From positions 1 through 20,409 of the forward strand of contig CALJEO010000097.1 of NCBI GenBank assembly GCA_938073845.1: 20,409 nucleotides of DNA, read 5' to 3'. The translations under genes were made by a program, and so were the position numbers. The stretch is from an uncultured archaeon. GTDB lineage: Archaea > Korarchaeota > Korarchaeia > Korarchaeales > Korarchaeaceae. The first letter of the stretch is position 1, and each line of letters opens with the position of its first letter. The notes under the pieces were generated by a model that was not told the DNA's origin, made no database searches, and saw nothing but the letters and a program-made list of their open reading frames with translations. This document shows positions 14,643 through 20,409 of the stretch, in pieces.

Positions 14643-16135
14643 GCTTATCTCCTCTCACCTCAGCCTGGCTTATGAGACACCCCTACATGACCTACGGCGG
14701 TGTTGTGGCTAGCGAGCACTACCTAGCCTCTACCCTAGCATCTGAGGTCCTGAGGGAGGGAGGTAACGCTGTGGATGCAGCTGTGATGACCTCACTCTCC
14801 CTCTCGGTACTCCTACCACACCTGGGTGGGCTAGGGGGTGATTTCTTCGCTCTGGTGAGAATTGGGAGCGAGGTTAAGTTCGTTGACGGCTCCGGACCCT
14901 CCCCCCTAGGGCTGAGCAGGGAGGAGCTGGTGAGGAGGGGTTTCAGGGAGATGCCCTCCACGGGCCCCCTCTCCATAACGGTCCCGGGCTACGTGGATGC
15001 CCTGCATACGATGTGGAGGAGTTACGGCACCATGGACTGGGGCGAGCTCGTCTCAAGAGCTGCTAGAATAGCTAGGGAAGGTTTCCCAGTATCTAAAAGC
15101 TTATCTAAAGCGGTTGATCTTCACAGGGAGTTCCTGTCAGCTGATCCCGGATCCTCACGCACTTACCTAGATATAGGGAAGCAGGGATCTCGGAAGAGGT
15201 TCGAGGGATTGGCCTCAGCCCTTGAGAGGATAGCCGAGGACCCAAGGGACTTTTACGAGGGTGATATCGCCTCCAGGATCGCTAGCTATGTGAGGGAGAG
15301 GGGAGGGGTGCTCTCCCCCGAGGATCTCGCCAGCTACAGAGCGGGCGTGGGCCAACCCATAAGGGCCAGGGTCTGGGGTTATGAGGCCTACGAGATGCCT
15401 CCCCCCACGCAGGGCATCACCACCCTGCACATGATGATGCTCACGGAGGAGCTGGGAGGGCCCTCCTCTCTCGATAGGGTGAGGAGGCTCATGGAGATCG
15501 CTAGGATGGCCTACGCGATGAGGGATAGGTATGTGACGGATCCCAGGTACGTGGAGATGAAAGAACTGATGACCTCACTGCCCCCCAGGGGCTCTGACGA
15601 TACCACATTCTTCGCGGTCATAGACCCGGAGGGCATGATAGTTGCGGGCATTCAGAGCATCTTCACAGCCTTCGGCTCCGGCCTGACGGAGCCCAGGTAC
15701 CAGGTGACGCTGAACTGCAGGGGCTCAAGCTTCTCCCTCGACGAAAATCATGTGAACAGGCTTGAGCCCGGGAAGAGGACCTTACACACTCTCTCAGCCC
15801 TCCTACTCAACCTTAGCAGGGATTGGTACGTCATAGGTACCTCAGGCGGGCACTTCAGACCCCAGCTTCACTGGTGGATCTCGACGAACCTCCTGAAGTA
15901 CGGGATGGACTGCCAAGAGGCCCTGGACTTCCCCAGAGCCTACCTGGATCTCTCGAGCAACACTCTAGTAGCTGAGGAGGGAATAGAGCTAAGCGATAGC
16001 TTGGGAGTTAAGATAAAGGTTGAGAAATATCCATCAAGGCTTGGAGTTGCTGCACTAGCCCTCCTGAGGGAGGATAACTTGAAAGTGGGTTGTGTGGACG
16101 TGAGGGGAGATGGGGGATGCTCCGGAACCTACTGA
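14639..16135 (+). CDS. Gamma-glutamyltransferase-family protein (Ntn hydrolase)
   Basis: Members cleave gamma-glutamyl or related amide bonds after the precursor cuts itself to expose a catalytic threonine. Here that residue is probably Thr322 in SDDTTFFAVIDPEGM, giving a large and a small subunit. The usual TTH is TTF, as in a GGT-like subgroup, so the substrate may not be glutathione. Other matches are GGNAVDAAV near the N-terminus, LGGLGGDFF, VPGYVDAL, MPPPTQG, FGSGL and GTSGGHFRPQ with GMDCQEALDFPR. No signal peptide is seen, so a cytoplasmic location is likely. The GTG at 14639 overlaps the M42 stop (GTGA); its nearest GGAGG lies about 15 bases upstream, so ATG 14672 is an alternative. 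The 498-residue length is a little short of bacterial GGT. Coupling with the M42 gene points to peptide breakdown. Confidence 0.9.
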   Translation: MSLSPLTSAWLMRHPYMTYGGVVASEHYLASTLASEVLREGGNAVDAAVMTSLSLSVLLPHLGGLGGDFFALVRIGSEVKFVDGSGPSPLGLSREELVRRGFREMPSTGPLSITVPGYVDALHTMWRSYGTMDWGELVSRAARIAREGFPVSKSLSKAVDLHREFLSADPGSSRTYLDIGKQGSRKRFEGLASALERIAEDPRDFYEGDIASRIASYVRERGGVLSPEDLASYRAGVGQPIRARVWGYEAYEMPPPTQGITTLHMMMLTEELGGPSSLDRVRRLMEIARMAYAMRDRYVTDPRYVEMKELMTSLPPRGSDDTTFFAVIDPEGMIVAGIQSIFTAFGSGLTEPRYQVTLNCRGSSFSLDENHVNRLEPGKRTLHTLSALLLNLSRDWYVIGTSGGHFRPQLHWWISTNLLKYGMDCQEALDFPRAYLDLSSNTLVAEEGIELSDSLGVKIKVEKYPSRLGVAALALLREDNLKVGCVDVRGDGGCSGTY

Positions 16136-17325
16136 GCCATGAGGGAGAGCATCGCAGCTATCATGACTGTGGACAGCGTATCCGTGATGGTGGTCTCGAA
16201 GGGTATGATGAAGTTATCCGGATTGAGCTCCCTCCTGAAGGTGAGGATCGCGAGCGAGAACGCGAAAGCTGTGACCAATGGGAAGAGGAGGAGGAAGACG
16301 GAGAGAGGTATTATCAGGGAGCTACTTGACCCCCCGACGAGGAAGCCTATGATGCTGTAAAGGGTGAAGTAGATGAGGCCAGCTGCCCCTATCTGCATCA
16401 CCTCATGCGCCTTAGATGTGAGCTCCCCTATCCTAGGCCTTAGAAGACCTGTGAAGAGGTTTGTCGTGGAGATGGAGCCGAATATCGCGGCGCAATCCCC
16501 TATCGTGTCGATTATGGCTGGGTAGACGGTCAATACCCCCGGGCTCCTCTCAATTTGCTCCCTTACGGAGGATAGGGAGAACCCGGAGATGCTCGAGATC
16601 AGGGTGACCGTGACTATCGTGAGGAAGGACTCCCTCACGGTTCTCCTGAACTCATCCTCCCCTCTGAAGATCAGGGACAATGCCAAGGTGAGGATCAAGG
16701 TGGCTGAGGCGATCAGATAGATCACAATCACTCCTAGCTCATTGAAAGCTAAGCTGAGGGAGATTAGGTAGGAGATAGTTGCCCATATGTCAGCTATCGT
16801 TGAGGTTATGGGATAGGTGACGGCATCAGGGTCAAGGCCCCTCTTGAAGGACTCGTGGCCCACGAAGGATGTCGCCGGTATTATGACCATCATCGCTATG
16901 CTCTGCGATGATATCGCCGTTGAGACTATGAGGGGGAGCTCACTGAGGCTGGAGCCCGTGAATAGGAAGGCCAGGAAGCCCATCAGCAGGCTCATCAGGA
17001 GGGATAGGAGTATCATGGAGGAGATAATCGAGTAATAATACGGGGTGTTTCCCCTGAAGCTTGGCCTCACTGTACCCAAGTGAAGCCCCGTGCTTATCCT
17101 AGCTGCCTCTATCCCGTTTAAGGAGCCCCTACCGGTGAGCACTATCGGGTAGAGGGCGATGCACCAGGGACGCCTTAAGGCGAGGCCCGAGAATCCCTCG
17201 AGGATGCCTCCAGCGACCAAGCCACCCATGTCGAAGCTCAGTGAGAAAACGGAATCTCTGAAGAGTTGAAACCTCCTTCGAGTGGTCAGATGTCTGTAAT
17301 TTGGATCTTTGCGCATCTGTGCCAT
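16129..17325 (-). CDS. Tandem MgtE-domain divalent cation transporter, SLC41-like
   Basis: This membrane protein of about 398 residues carries two copies of the MgtE channel domain and lacks the cytoplasmic N and CBS domains of bacterial MgtE, as in SLC41-type and archaeal two-repeat transporters. The first repeat has YPIVLTGRGSLNGIEAAR and LDPDAVTYPITSTIADI; the second has YPAIIDTIGDCAAIFGS and NPDNFIIPFETTITDT, matching the acidic pore and PxxTT motifs. Magnesium is the likely substrate. The start is unsettled: GTG 17328, ATG 17325 and ATG 17316 are all in frame. GGGAGGTG at 17342-17349 is 16 bases from the ATG at 17325 but ideally spaced for an out-of-frame ATG at 17335. The last 7 bases overlap the end of the convergent GGT gene. 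A TATA box near 17379 predicts a leader of about 30 bases. Confidence 0.88.
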   Translation of the reverse strand: MAQMRKDPNYRHLTTRRRFQLFRDSVFSLSFDMGGLVAGGILEGFSGLALRRPWCIALYPIVLTGRGSLNGIEAARISTGLHLGTVRPSFRGNTPYYYSIISSMILLSLLMSLLMGFLAFLFTGSSLSELPLIVSTAISSQSIAMMVIIPATSFVGHESFKRGLDPDAVTYPITSTIADIWATISYLISLSLAFNELGVIVIYLIASATLILTLALSLIFRGEDEFRRTVRESFLTIVTVTLISSISGFSLSSVREQIERSPGVLTVYPAIIDTIGDCAAIFGSISTTNLFTGLLRPRIGELTSKAHEVMQIGAAGLIYFTLYSIIGFLVGGSSSSLIIPLSVFLLLFPLVTAFAFSLAILTFRRELNPDNFIIPFETTITDTLSTVMIAAMLSLMAQ

Positions 17326-17373
17326 CACCTTCCATCAGAGACACCTCCCTTGCTCGCTGGCTACTCACCCGCG

Positions 17374-17384
17374 TATTAAAAACC
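17374..17384 (-). promoter_or_regulatory. TATA box for the cation transporter gene
   Basis: The minus strand reads GGTTTTTAATA. Transcription starting about 25 bases downstream would give a leader of roughly 30 bases carrying GGGAGGTG, unlike the leaderless genes around it. Confidence 0.5.
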
Positions 17385-17408
17385 TTACTCCCCCCGGGCC
17401 AGTCAAGG

Positions 17409-17414
17409 TTATAT
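17409..17414 (+). promoter_or_regulatory. TATA box for the aminotransferase gene
   Basis: GGTTATATCT includes TTATAT, centred about 25 bases before the ATG at 17437. It is separate from the divergent transporter's TATA box, about 30 bases away. Confidence 0.55.
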
Positions 17415-17436
17415 CTTTCTGGGGCCTGAGGAGGGG

Positions 17437-18723
17437 ATGCAACAGGATATGCTGAGGAGGCTGGACGCCTCCCTCATGACCAACCTCTTCAGGACCCATA
17501 GGATAGTGGTGAGGAAGGCTAAGGGGGTTTACGTTGAGGACGTTGATGGCAACAGGTACATGGACTTCATGACGGTGATAACCACAGCTTACCTGGGCCA
17601 CAACCCGGATTACCTAGTGGAAGCGATTAAGAGCGCAGCTGAGGACCTAATAGCTGGAGGCTCCTACGTCTATTACTCTGAGCACCTCCTAAACGCCACG
17701 GAGAAGCTCCTATCCCTCTTCCCAGGGGAGCTGAACAGGGTGGCCTTCAAGCCGGGTGGAGGTGAGGCGATTGAGCTAGCCCTCAAGCTCGCCAGGAAGT
17801 ACACGAGGAGGCAGGAGGTGCTTGTTACGATTGGCTCCTACCACGGGAGGACAACCGGCTCACTCACATTCCACGGATCTAGAAGGAAGGAGTTCGGTCC
17901 CGTTCCTCCCGGGCTAGCGTACGTCCCCTATCCCTACTGCTACAGGTGCCCCGTTAAGGCTGAAAGCTGTGATGAGTGCTCAGACTCAATACTTCAGCTG
18001 ATAGAGAGCTACCTGAGGTTCTCTGGAAACAGGGATTACGCTGCCATGATAATAGAGCCCATTCAGGGAGTCGGCGGGATAGTATACCCGCCAGATCACT
18101 TCTTCCCAAAGCTAGCCGCCTTGCTCAGGGAGAACAACTCCCTCCTCATATTCGATGAGATACAGAGCGGAATGGGGAGGACAGGAACGACCTGGAGGTT
18201 CGAGGCCCTCGATGTGACGCCCGATATAGTTGTGGTTGCGAAGGGAATGACTGGAGGTCTTCCCCTCGCTGCCGTCGTTACTAGGGAGGAGATAGCTGGC
18301 GTTATGGAGCCAGGGGATGAGCACTCAACTTATGCAGCTCCCCCGCTCGTTATGGCTGCCGCTGAGGCCACACTCTCCCACTTCATAGAGAACAGGGAGA
18401 GAATACTGAGGAACGTCAGGGAGACTGGGGATTATGCCTTGAAGCTCCTTGAGGAGCTGAAGGGTAGGAGGAAGCTGATAGGGGATGTGAGGGGGAAGGG
18501 TTTGATGATAGGGATAGAGCTAGTTAAGGAGGGCAAGCCGGCCAGGGAGGAGACAGCTCAGCTATGCTTCGATAAGGCCTTGAGGAGGGGGTTGCTCCTC
18601 GCCACCAGCGGATGGTATGGGAACGTGGTGAGGTTCGCCCCTCCCCTGATAGTGAGCAGGGAGGAGATAGAGAGGGCGGTGAGCATAATAGATGAGAGCC
18701 TGGGGGAGATAGAGGGATCCTAA
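17437..18723 (+). CDS. Class III PLP-dependent aminotransferase (GabT/ornithine type) or amino acid racemase
   Basis: The 428-residue fold-type I enzyme has IFDEIQSGMGRTG (Asp240 for the PLP ring nitrogen), the PLP-binding Lys269 in VVAKGMTGGLPLAA, KPGGGEAIELALKLAR for phosphate binding, and SYHGRTTGS. The GNPLA segment of the dimer-phosphate contact is replaced by STYAAPPLVMAAA. A cysteine-rich insert, YPYCYRCPVKAESCDEC (Cys168, 171, 178, 181), resembles the PYCYRCPF insert in archaeal GabT-like proteins, some of which are broad amino acid or ornithine racemases rather than aminotransferases. So substrate and even reaction type are open. ATG 17437 is preceded by GAGGAGGGG and a TATA box 25 bases upstream. 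It stands alone, divergent from the cation transporter gene, with a gene-poor stretch after it. Confidence 0.88.
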   Translation: MQQDMLRRLDASLMTNLFRTHRIVVRKAKGVYVEDVDGNRYMDFMTVITTAYLGHNPDYLVEAIKSAAEDLIAGGSYVYYSEHLLNATEKLLSLFPGELNRVAFKPGGGEAIELALKLARKYTRRQEVLVTIGSYHGRTTGSLTFHGSRRKEFGPVPPGLAYVPYPYCYRCPVKAESCDECSDSILQLIESYLRFSGNRDYAAMIIEPIQGVGGIVYPPDHFFPKLAALLRENNSLLIFDEIQSGMGRTGTTWRFEALDVTPDIVVVAKGMTGGLPLAAVVTREEIAGVMEPGDEHSTYAAPPLVMAAAEATLSHFIENRERILRNVRETGDYALKLLEELKGRRKLIGDVRGKGLMIGIELVKEGKPAREETAQLCFDKALRRGLLLATSGWYGNVVRFAPPLIVSREEIERAVSIIDESLGEIEGS

Positions 18724-19154
18724 GACTTATGCTTCGTTGACGCTCTCCCTCGTACGCTTAGCCCCAGAACATGTTCGTAGATCGAACTCGGCCTGAAGAT
18801 CTCAGGGCCTCGGCCCATCCTCAGGGCCCAGCACCCCATTGACCATGCTCAGCGCCCTCCGGACGTGCTCAGCCCCTTGAGGAGTACATCGATACCTGCC
18901 TTGGAGCTCATTCGGGGAGCCTCGCCCTCCTATTAACGGCCAACCTAGCACATCCAGTGGCATGGCCTGAGGCGGCTGAGCCCACTGGCATCAAGGGACC
19001 TCCTAGGGTGGGCCCGTGAGGTTCCCTCAGGACAGAGGCTCCGCTACATACGGAGCTTTTTCCCGAACTCCGAATCGGCAGCGAGCACCTTGACCCCCGG
19101 CGGCAATGGCTCATTACGGATAGCTCCTGATCCGAGGTGCCGAGGCACTCCCTA
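18720..19154 (-). pseudogene. Possible decayed gene in the gap between the aminotransferase and vapC, family not recognised
   Basis: No intact gene lies in the 475 bases between 18724 and 19198. One minus-strand frame nevertheless gives several protein-like runs between in-frame stops: PPGVKVLAADSEFGKKLRM (before a TAG at 19044-19046), then SSKAGIDVLLKGLSTSGG, and RPSSIYEHVLGLSVRERAS just before a TAG at 18720-18722 that overlaps the aminotransferase stop. All lie in the same frame, which would be expected of a gene broken by several nonsense changes. I cannot name the family. A short hairpin GTGC-CGAG-GCAC is at 19137-19148. I see no tRNA, CRISPR repeat or clear terminator here. Chance is a serious alternative. 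Confidence 0.22.
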
Positions 19155-19198
19155 GCAGCGAGGTCTAATAAGCCCCCATGGATTAGTCTTGCGGTAGC

Positions 19199-19618
19199 TT
19201 AACTGGAGTGTCTGTAGGGATCTATCACCTCGACATCGCTTCGGGAAGCTTGGGAAAGAAGCTGCTTATCGAAGGTTAGGAGGGGCAGCTTCAACCTCCT
19301 GGCAACAGCCAAAATTACCTTATCGTTGTACCTCGCTAGGGAGATCCCCTCTCCCTCAACCTCAGCTAAGGCCCAGCGGATGTCCTGCTCAGTTGTAGGG
19401 ACCATTCGGAGCTTCCTGTGCCTCAGCATTACAAACGCAAATTTTAGCGCATTTTCACGTCCCAGAAGTTCATAAAGAGCCCAAATAACCTCATGGAAAA
19501 CGAGAGTGGGAGTAATCCATACTGAGAGTTCTTCGAGAAACTTCCTGGCCTCCAAGTGATGAGCTGAGTCCCTTATGGCCCTGTAAACGTAGACGTTACT
19601 GTCCACCAGCGCTTCCAC
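19199..19618 (-). CDS. vapC: VapC toxin, PIN-domain ribonuclease
   Basis: VapC toxins cut RNA with a magnesium-dependent PIN nuclease and are held inactive by VapB. The 139 residues show the acidic site: Asp7 in ALVDSNVYVY, the glutamate of VFHEVIWAL (about 44), the aspartate of RYNDKVILAVA (about 98), and the aspartate of LLTFDKQLL (about 117). Length is usual. The start is GTG at 19618, directly after the vapB TAG with no bases between, so translation is coupled and VapC made in lower amount is likely. The antitoxin gene precedes it on the same strand, and no other gene follows for 475 bases. Confidence 0.92.
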   Translation of the reverse strand: MEALVDSNVYVYRAIRDSAHHLEARKFLEELSVWITPTLVFHEVIWALYELLGRENALKFAFVMLRHRKLRMVPTTEQDIRWALAEVEGEGISLARYNDKVILAVARRLKLPLLTFDKQLLSQASRSDVEVIDPYRHSS

Positions 19619-19849
19619 CTAGACACCCAGCTGGCGCAGCAGCCCCCTGCGGATAGCCTCAGCTATATCCTCCTCTCCAACGGGCCTACCCAGCTCGAAA
19701 GATGGCAAATCTTCCTCAACCCTCTCTATTATCGCCCTCTCCCCTGCTAAAGTGATCCTCAGCAGATCCCCTATCTTTATCCCGAGCTCCCTCCTCACAT
19801 CAGCTGGCAGCGTCACCTGGTAGTTCCTCGTCACCCTCACGATGGGCAT
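19619..19849 (-). CDS. vapB: VapB antitoxin, AbrB/SpoVT (swapped-hairpin) type
   Basis: This 76-residue protein has the AbrB-type DNA-binding motif at its N-terminus, VTRNYQVTLPADVRRELGIK followed by GDLLRI, forming the swapped-hairpin dimer that binds operator DNA. The C-terminal third, an acidic stretch and helix (EEDIAEAIRRGLLRQLG), would wrap the VapC toxin and block its active site. ATG 19849 is 26 bases from a TATA box, so it is leaderless. An 8-bp inverted repeat brackets the TATA box and is the likely autoregulatory site for the VapBC complex. The toxin gene follows without a gap. Confidence 0.9.
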   Translation of the reverse strand: MPIVRVTRNYQVTLPADVRRELGIKIGDLLRITLAGERAIIERVEEDLPSFELGRPVGEEDIAEAIRRGLLRQLGV

Positions 19850-19850
19850 A

Positions 19851-19890
19851 CTACTAGATCCCTTTACTTCTATTTATATTTTTCTAGTAG
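19851..19890 (-). promoter_or_regulatory. vapBC promoter with TATA box inside an inverted-repeat operator
   Basis: The minus strand has TATAAATA (19871-19878), centred about 26 bases before the vapB ATG. CTACTAGA (19851-19858) and TCTAGTAG (19883-19890) are exact inverted repeats, 32 bases centre to centre, about three turns of DNA. One arm overlaps the start region and the other lies upstream of the TATA box, an arrangement suited to repression by a VapB-VapC multimer. Confidence 0.65.
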
Positions 19891-19906
19891 GAGATGCCGT
19901 CCGCGC

Positions 19907-20409
19907 TCAGCATCGGGCGCTCCGGACGGAGATGATCTCGTACCATCCGAAACCGAAGCTGCTCCTCTTCCCTATATGCGAGAGCTGGCAGAGTAGGAGG
20001 GGCTTCCTGACATCGATGCGAAGCCTCCCTGAGTAGAGCAGATCCCCCGTGAGGAAGACCTGCTCCTCGTTCTTATACCTGAACTTCACCTCCCTCAATC
20101 TCTTACTCATTAGCTTGACACCGAGAGACCCCTCCAGGGCCTTCCTCACATCAACATCCATGTTGCCCACGTACTGATGCATCAAGGCGGAGTACTTCCT
20201 GAGCATGAAGGGGAATAGCTCGCTGAACTCAAGGCTCCTCAGGAGCTCTCCCCCCTTGACGAGCCTGAAGGGTGTCAGGAACCTCAGCGCGAATAGGTTA
20301 GCTATCCCCCTAGATATGTCCCTCGTCCCTATCCATACCTTGGACTCGTAAAGCTTTCCATCGTAGAGGAGGCCCTTCTCCCCAGAGAAGGGGTTCTCCG
20401 TGAACGCCC
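19907..20409 (-). CDS. cas6: CRISPR-associated Cas6 pre-crRNA endoribonuclease, partial at the right edge
   Basis: Cas6 cuts CRISPR transcripts within each repeat to make guide RNAs. The 167 residues seen are the C-terminal part of a RAMP protein; the reading frame stays open to the window edge, and the start lies outside. Key matches are LRFLTPFRLVKGGELL with SELFPFMLRKYSALM, the typical opening of the Cas6 C-terminal domain, and near the end PLLLCQLSHIGKRSSFGFGW, matching the glycine-rich GxGKxxxFGFGxY motif that contacts RNA. It closes with YEI. Cas6 is normally 240-300 residues, so about 60 percent is visible. No other cas gene and no CRISPR array is in the window; they may lie to the right. 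The stop is 57 bases from the vapB start, so toxin-antitoxin and Cas genes adjoin on the same strand. Confidence 0.8.
   Translation of the reverse strand, partial: AFTENPFSGEKGLLYDGKLYESKVWIGTRDISRGIANLFALRFLTPFRLVKGGELLRSLEFSELFPFMLRKYSALMHQYVGNMDVDVRKALEGSLGVKLMSKRLREVKFRYKNEEQVFLTGDLLYSGRLRIDVRKPLLLCQLSHIGKRSSFGFGWYEIISVRSARC

Noticed and set aside
16129..16135. 7-base overlap of the convergent GGT and transporter genes as a sign of frameshift
   Set aside because: Both proteins end with family-typical C-termini; short convergent overlaps are ordinary in compact archaeal genomes.
18724..19198. Possible CRISPR array near cas6
   Set aside because: No repeat of 24 or more bases recurs at regular spacing; only short unrelated matches such as CTCAGGGC occur.

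Overview
This window looks like chromosomal DNA of a thermophilic archaeon of the TACK group. The evidence is the dominance of AGG/AGA arginine and ATA isoleucine codons, genes that mostly start about 25 bases after a TATA box with little or no leader, GAGGTG-type ribosome binding sites only inside operons, and the gene set itself: M42 aminopeptidase, AbrB-type VapB with PIN-domain VapC, Cas6, CtaB and SLC41/MgtE-type transporter. A Korarchaeia-like or Thermoprotei-like source is my inference; no rRNA or tRNA is present to settle it. The DNA is moderately GC rich.

Layout. 1-1700 (minus): a metal-type ABC transporter, with a substrate-binding lipoprotein-like or anchored protein followed by its ATPase, which is cut by the window edge. 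1701-2622: a long stretch without an intact gene, holding a perfect hairpin and possible decayed coding fragments. 2623-4635 (minus): a sulfur-transfer cluster of cysteine desulfurase, IscU scaffold and a small TusA-like protein. 4727-11467 (minus): an envelope and membrane block, with a giant GT-C-like membrane protein of 1171 residues, a GT4 glycosyltransferase, a heme O synthase-type prenyltransferase (CtaB) and a secreted S-layer-like protein. 11518-16135 (plus): a tight run of a secreted beta-propeller protein, a short-chain dehydrogenase, an M42 aminopeptidase and a gamma-glutamyltransferase-family protein. 16129-17325 (minus): a two-domain MgtE/SLC41-type cation transporter. 17437-18723 (plus): a class III PLP aminotransferase or racemase. 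18724-19198: a second gap with in-frame coding remnants. 19199-19849 (minus): a VapBC toxin-antitoxin pair. 19907 to the right edge (minus): the C-terminal part of a Cas6 pre-crRNA endonuclease.

How the genes work together. IscS supplies sulfur to IscU for Fe-S assembly, and the TusA-like protein may relay it. The glycosyltransferase and giant membrane protein suggest glycan assembly at the cell surface. SDR, M42, GGT and aminotransferase together suggest peptide and amino acid turnover. Cas6 next to VapBC marks the edge of a defence region that continues beyond the window.

The most striking non-coding signals are a single near-symmetric TATA element at 11489-11497 that sits 25-26 bases from two divergent start codons; an 8-bp inverted repeat that brackets the vapBC TATA box; a 14-bp tandem repeat directly upstream of the giant gene's promoter; and a nested hairpin between the two ABC transporter genes. 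I saw no intact, clearly new multi-gene system. The giant membrane protein with its neighbours is the best candidate for undescribed biology.
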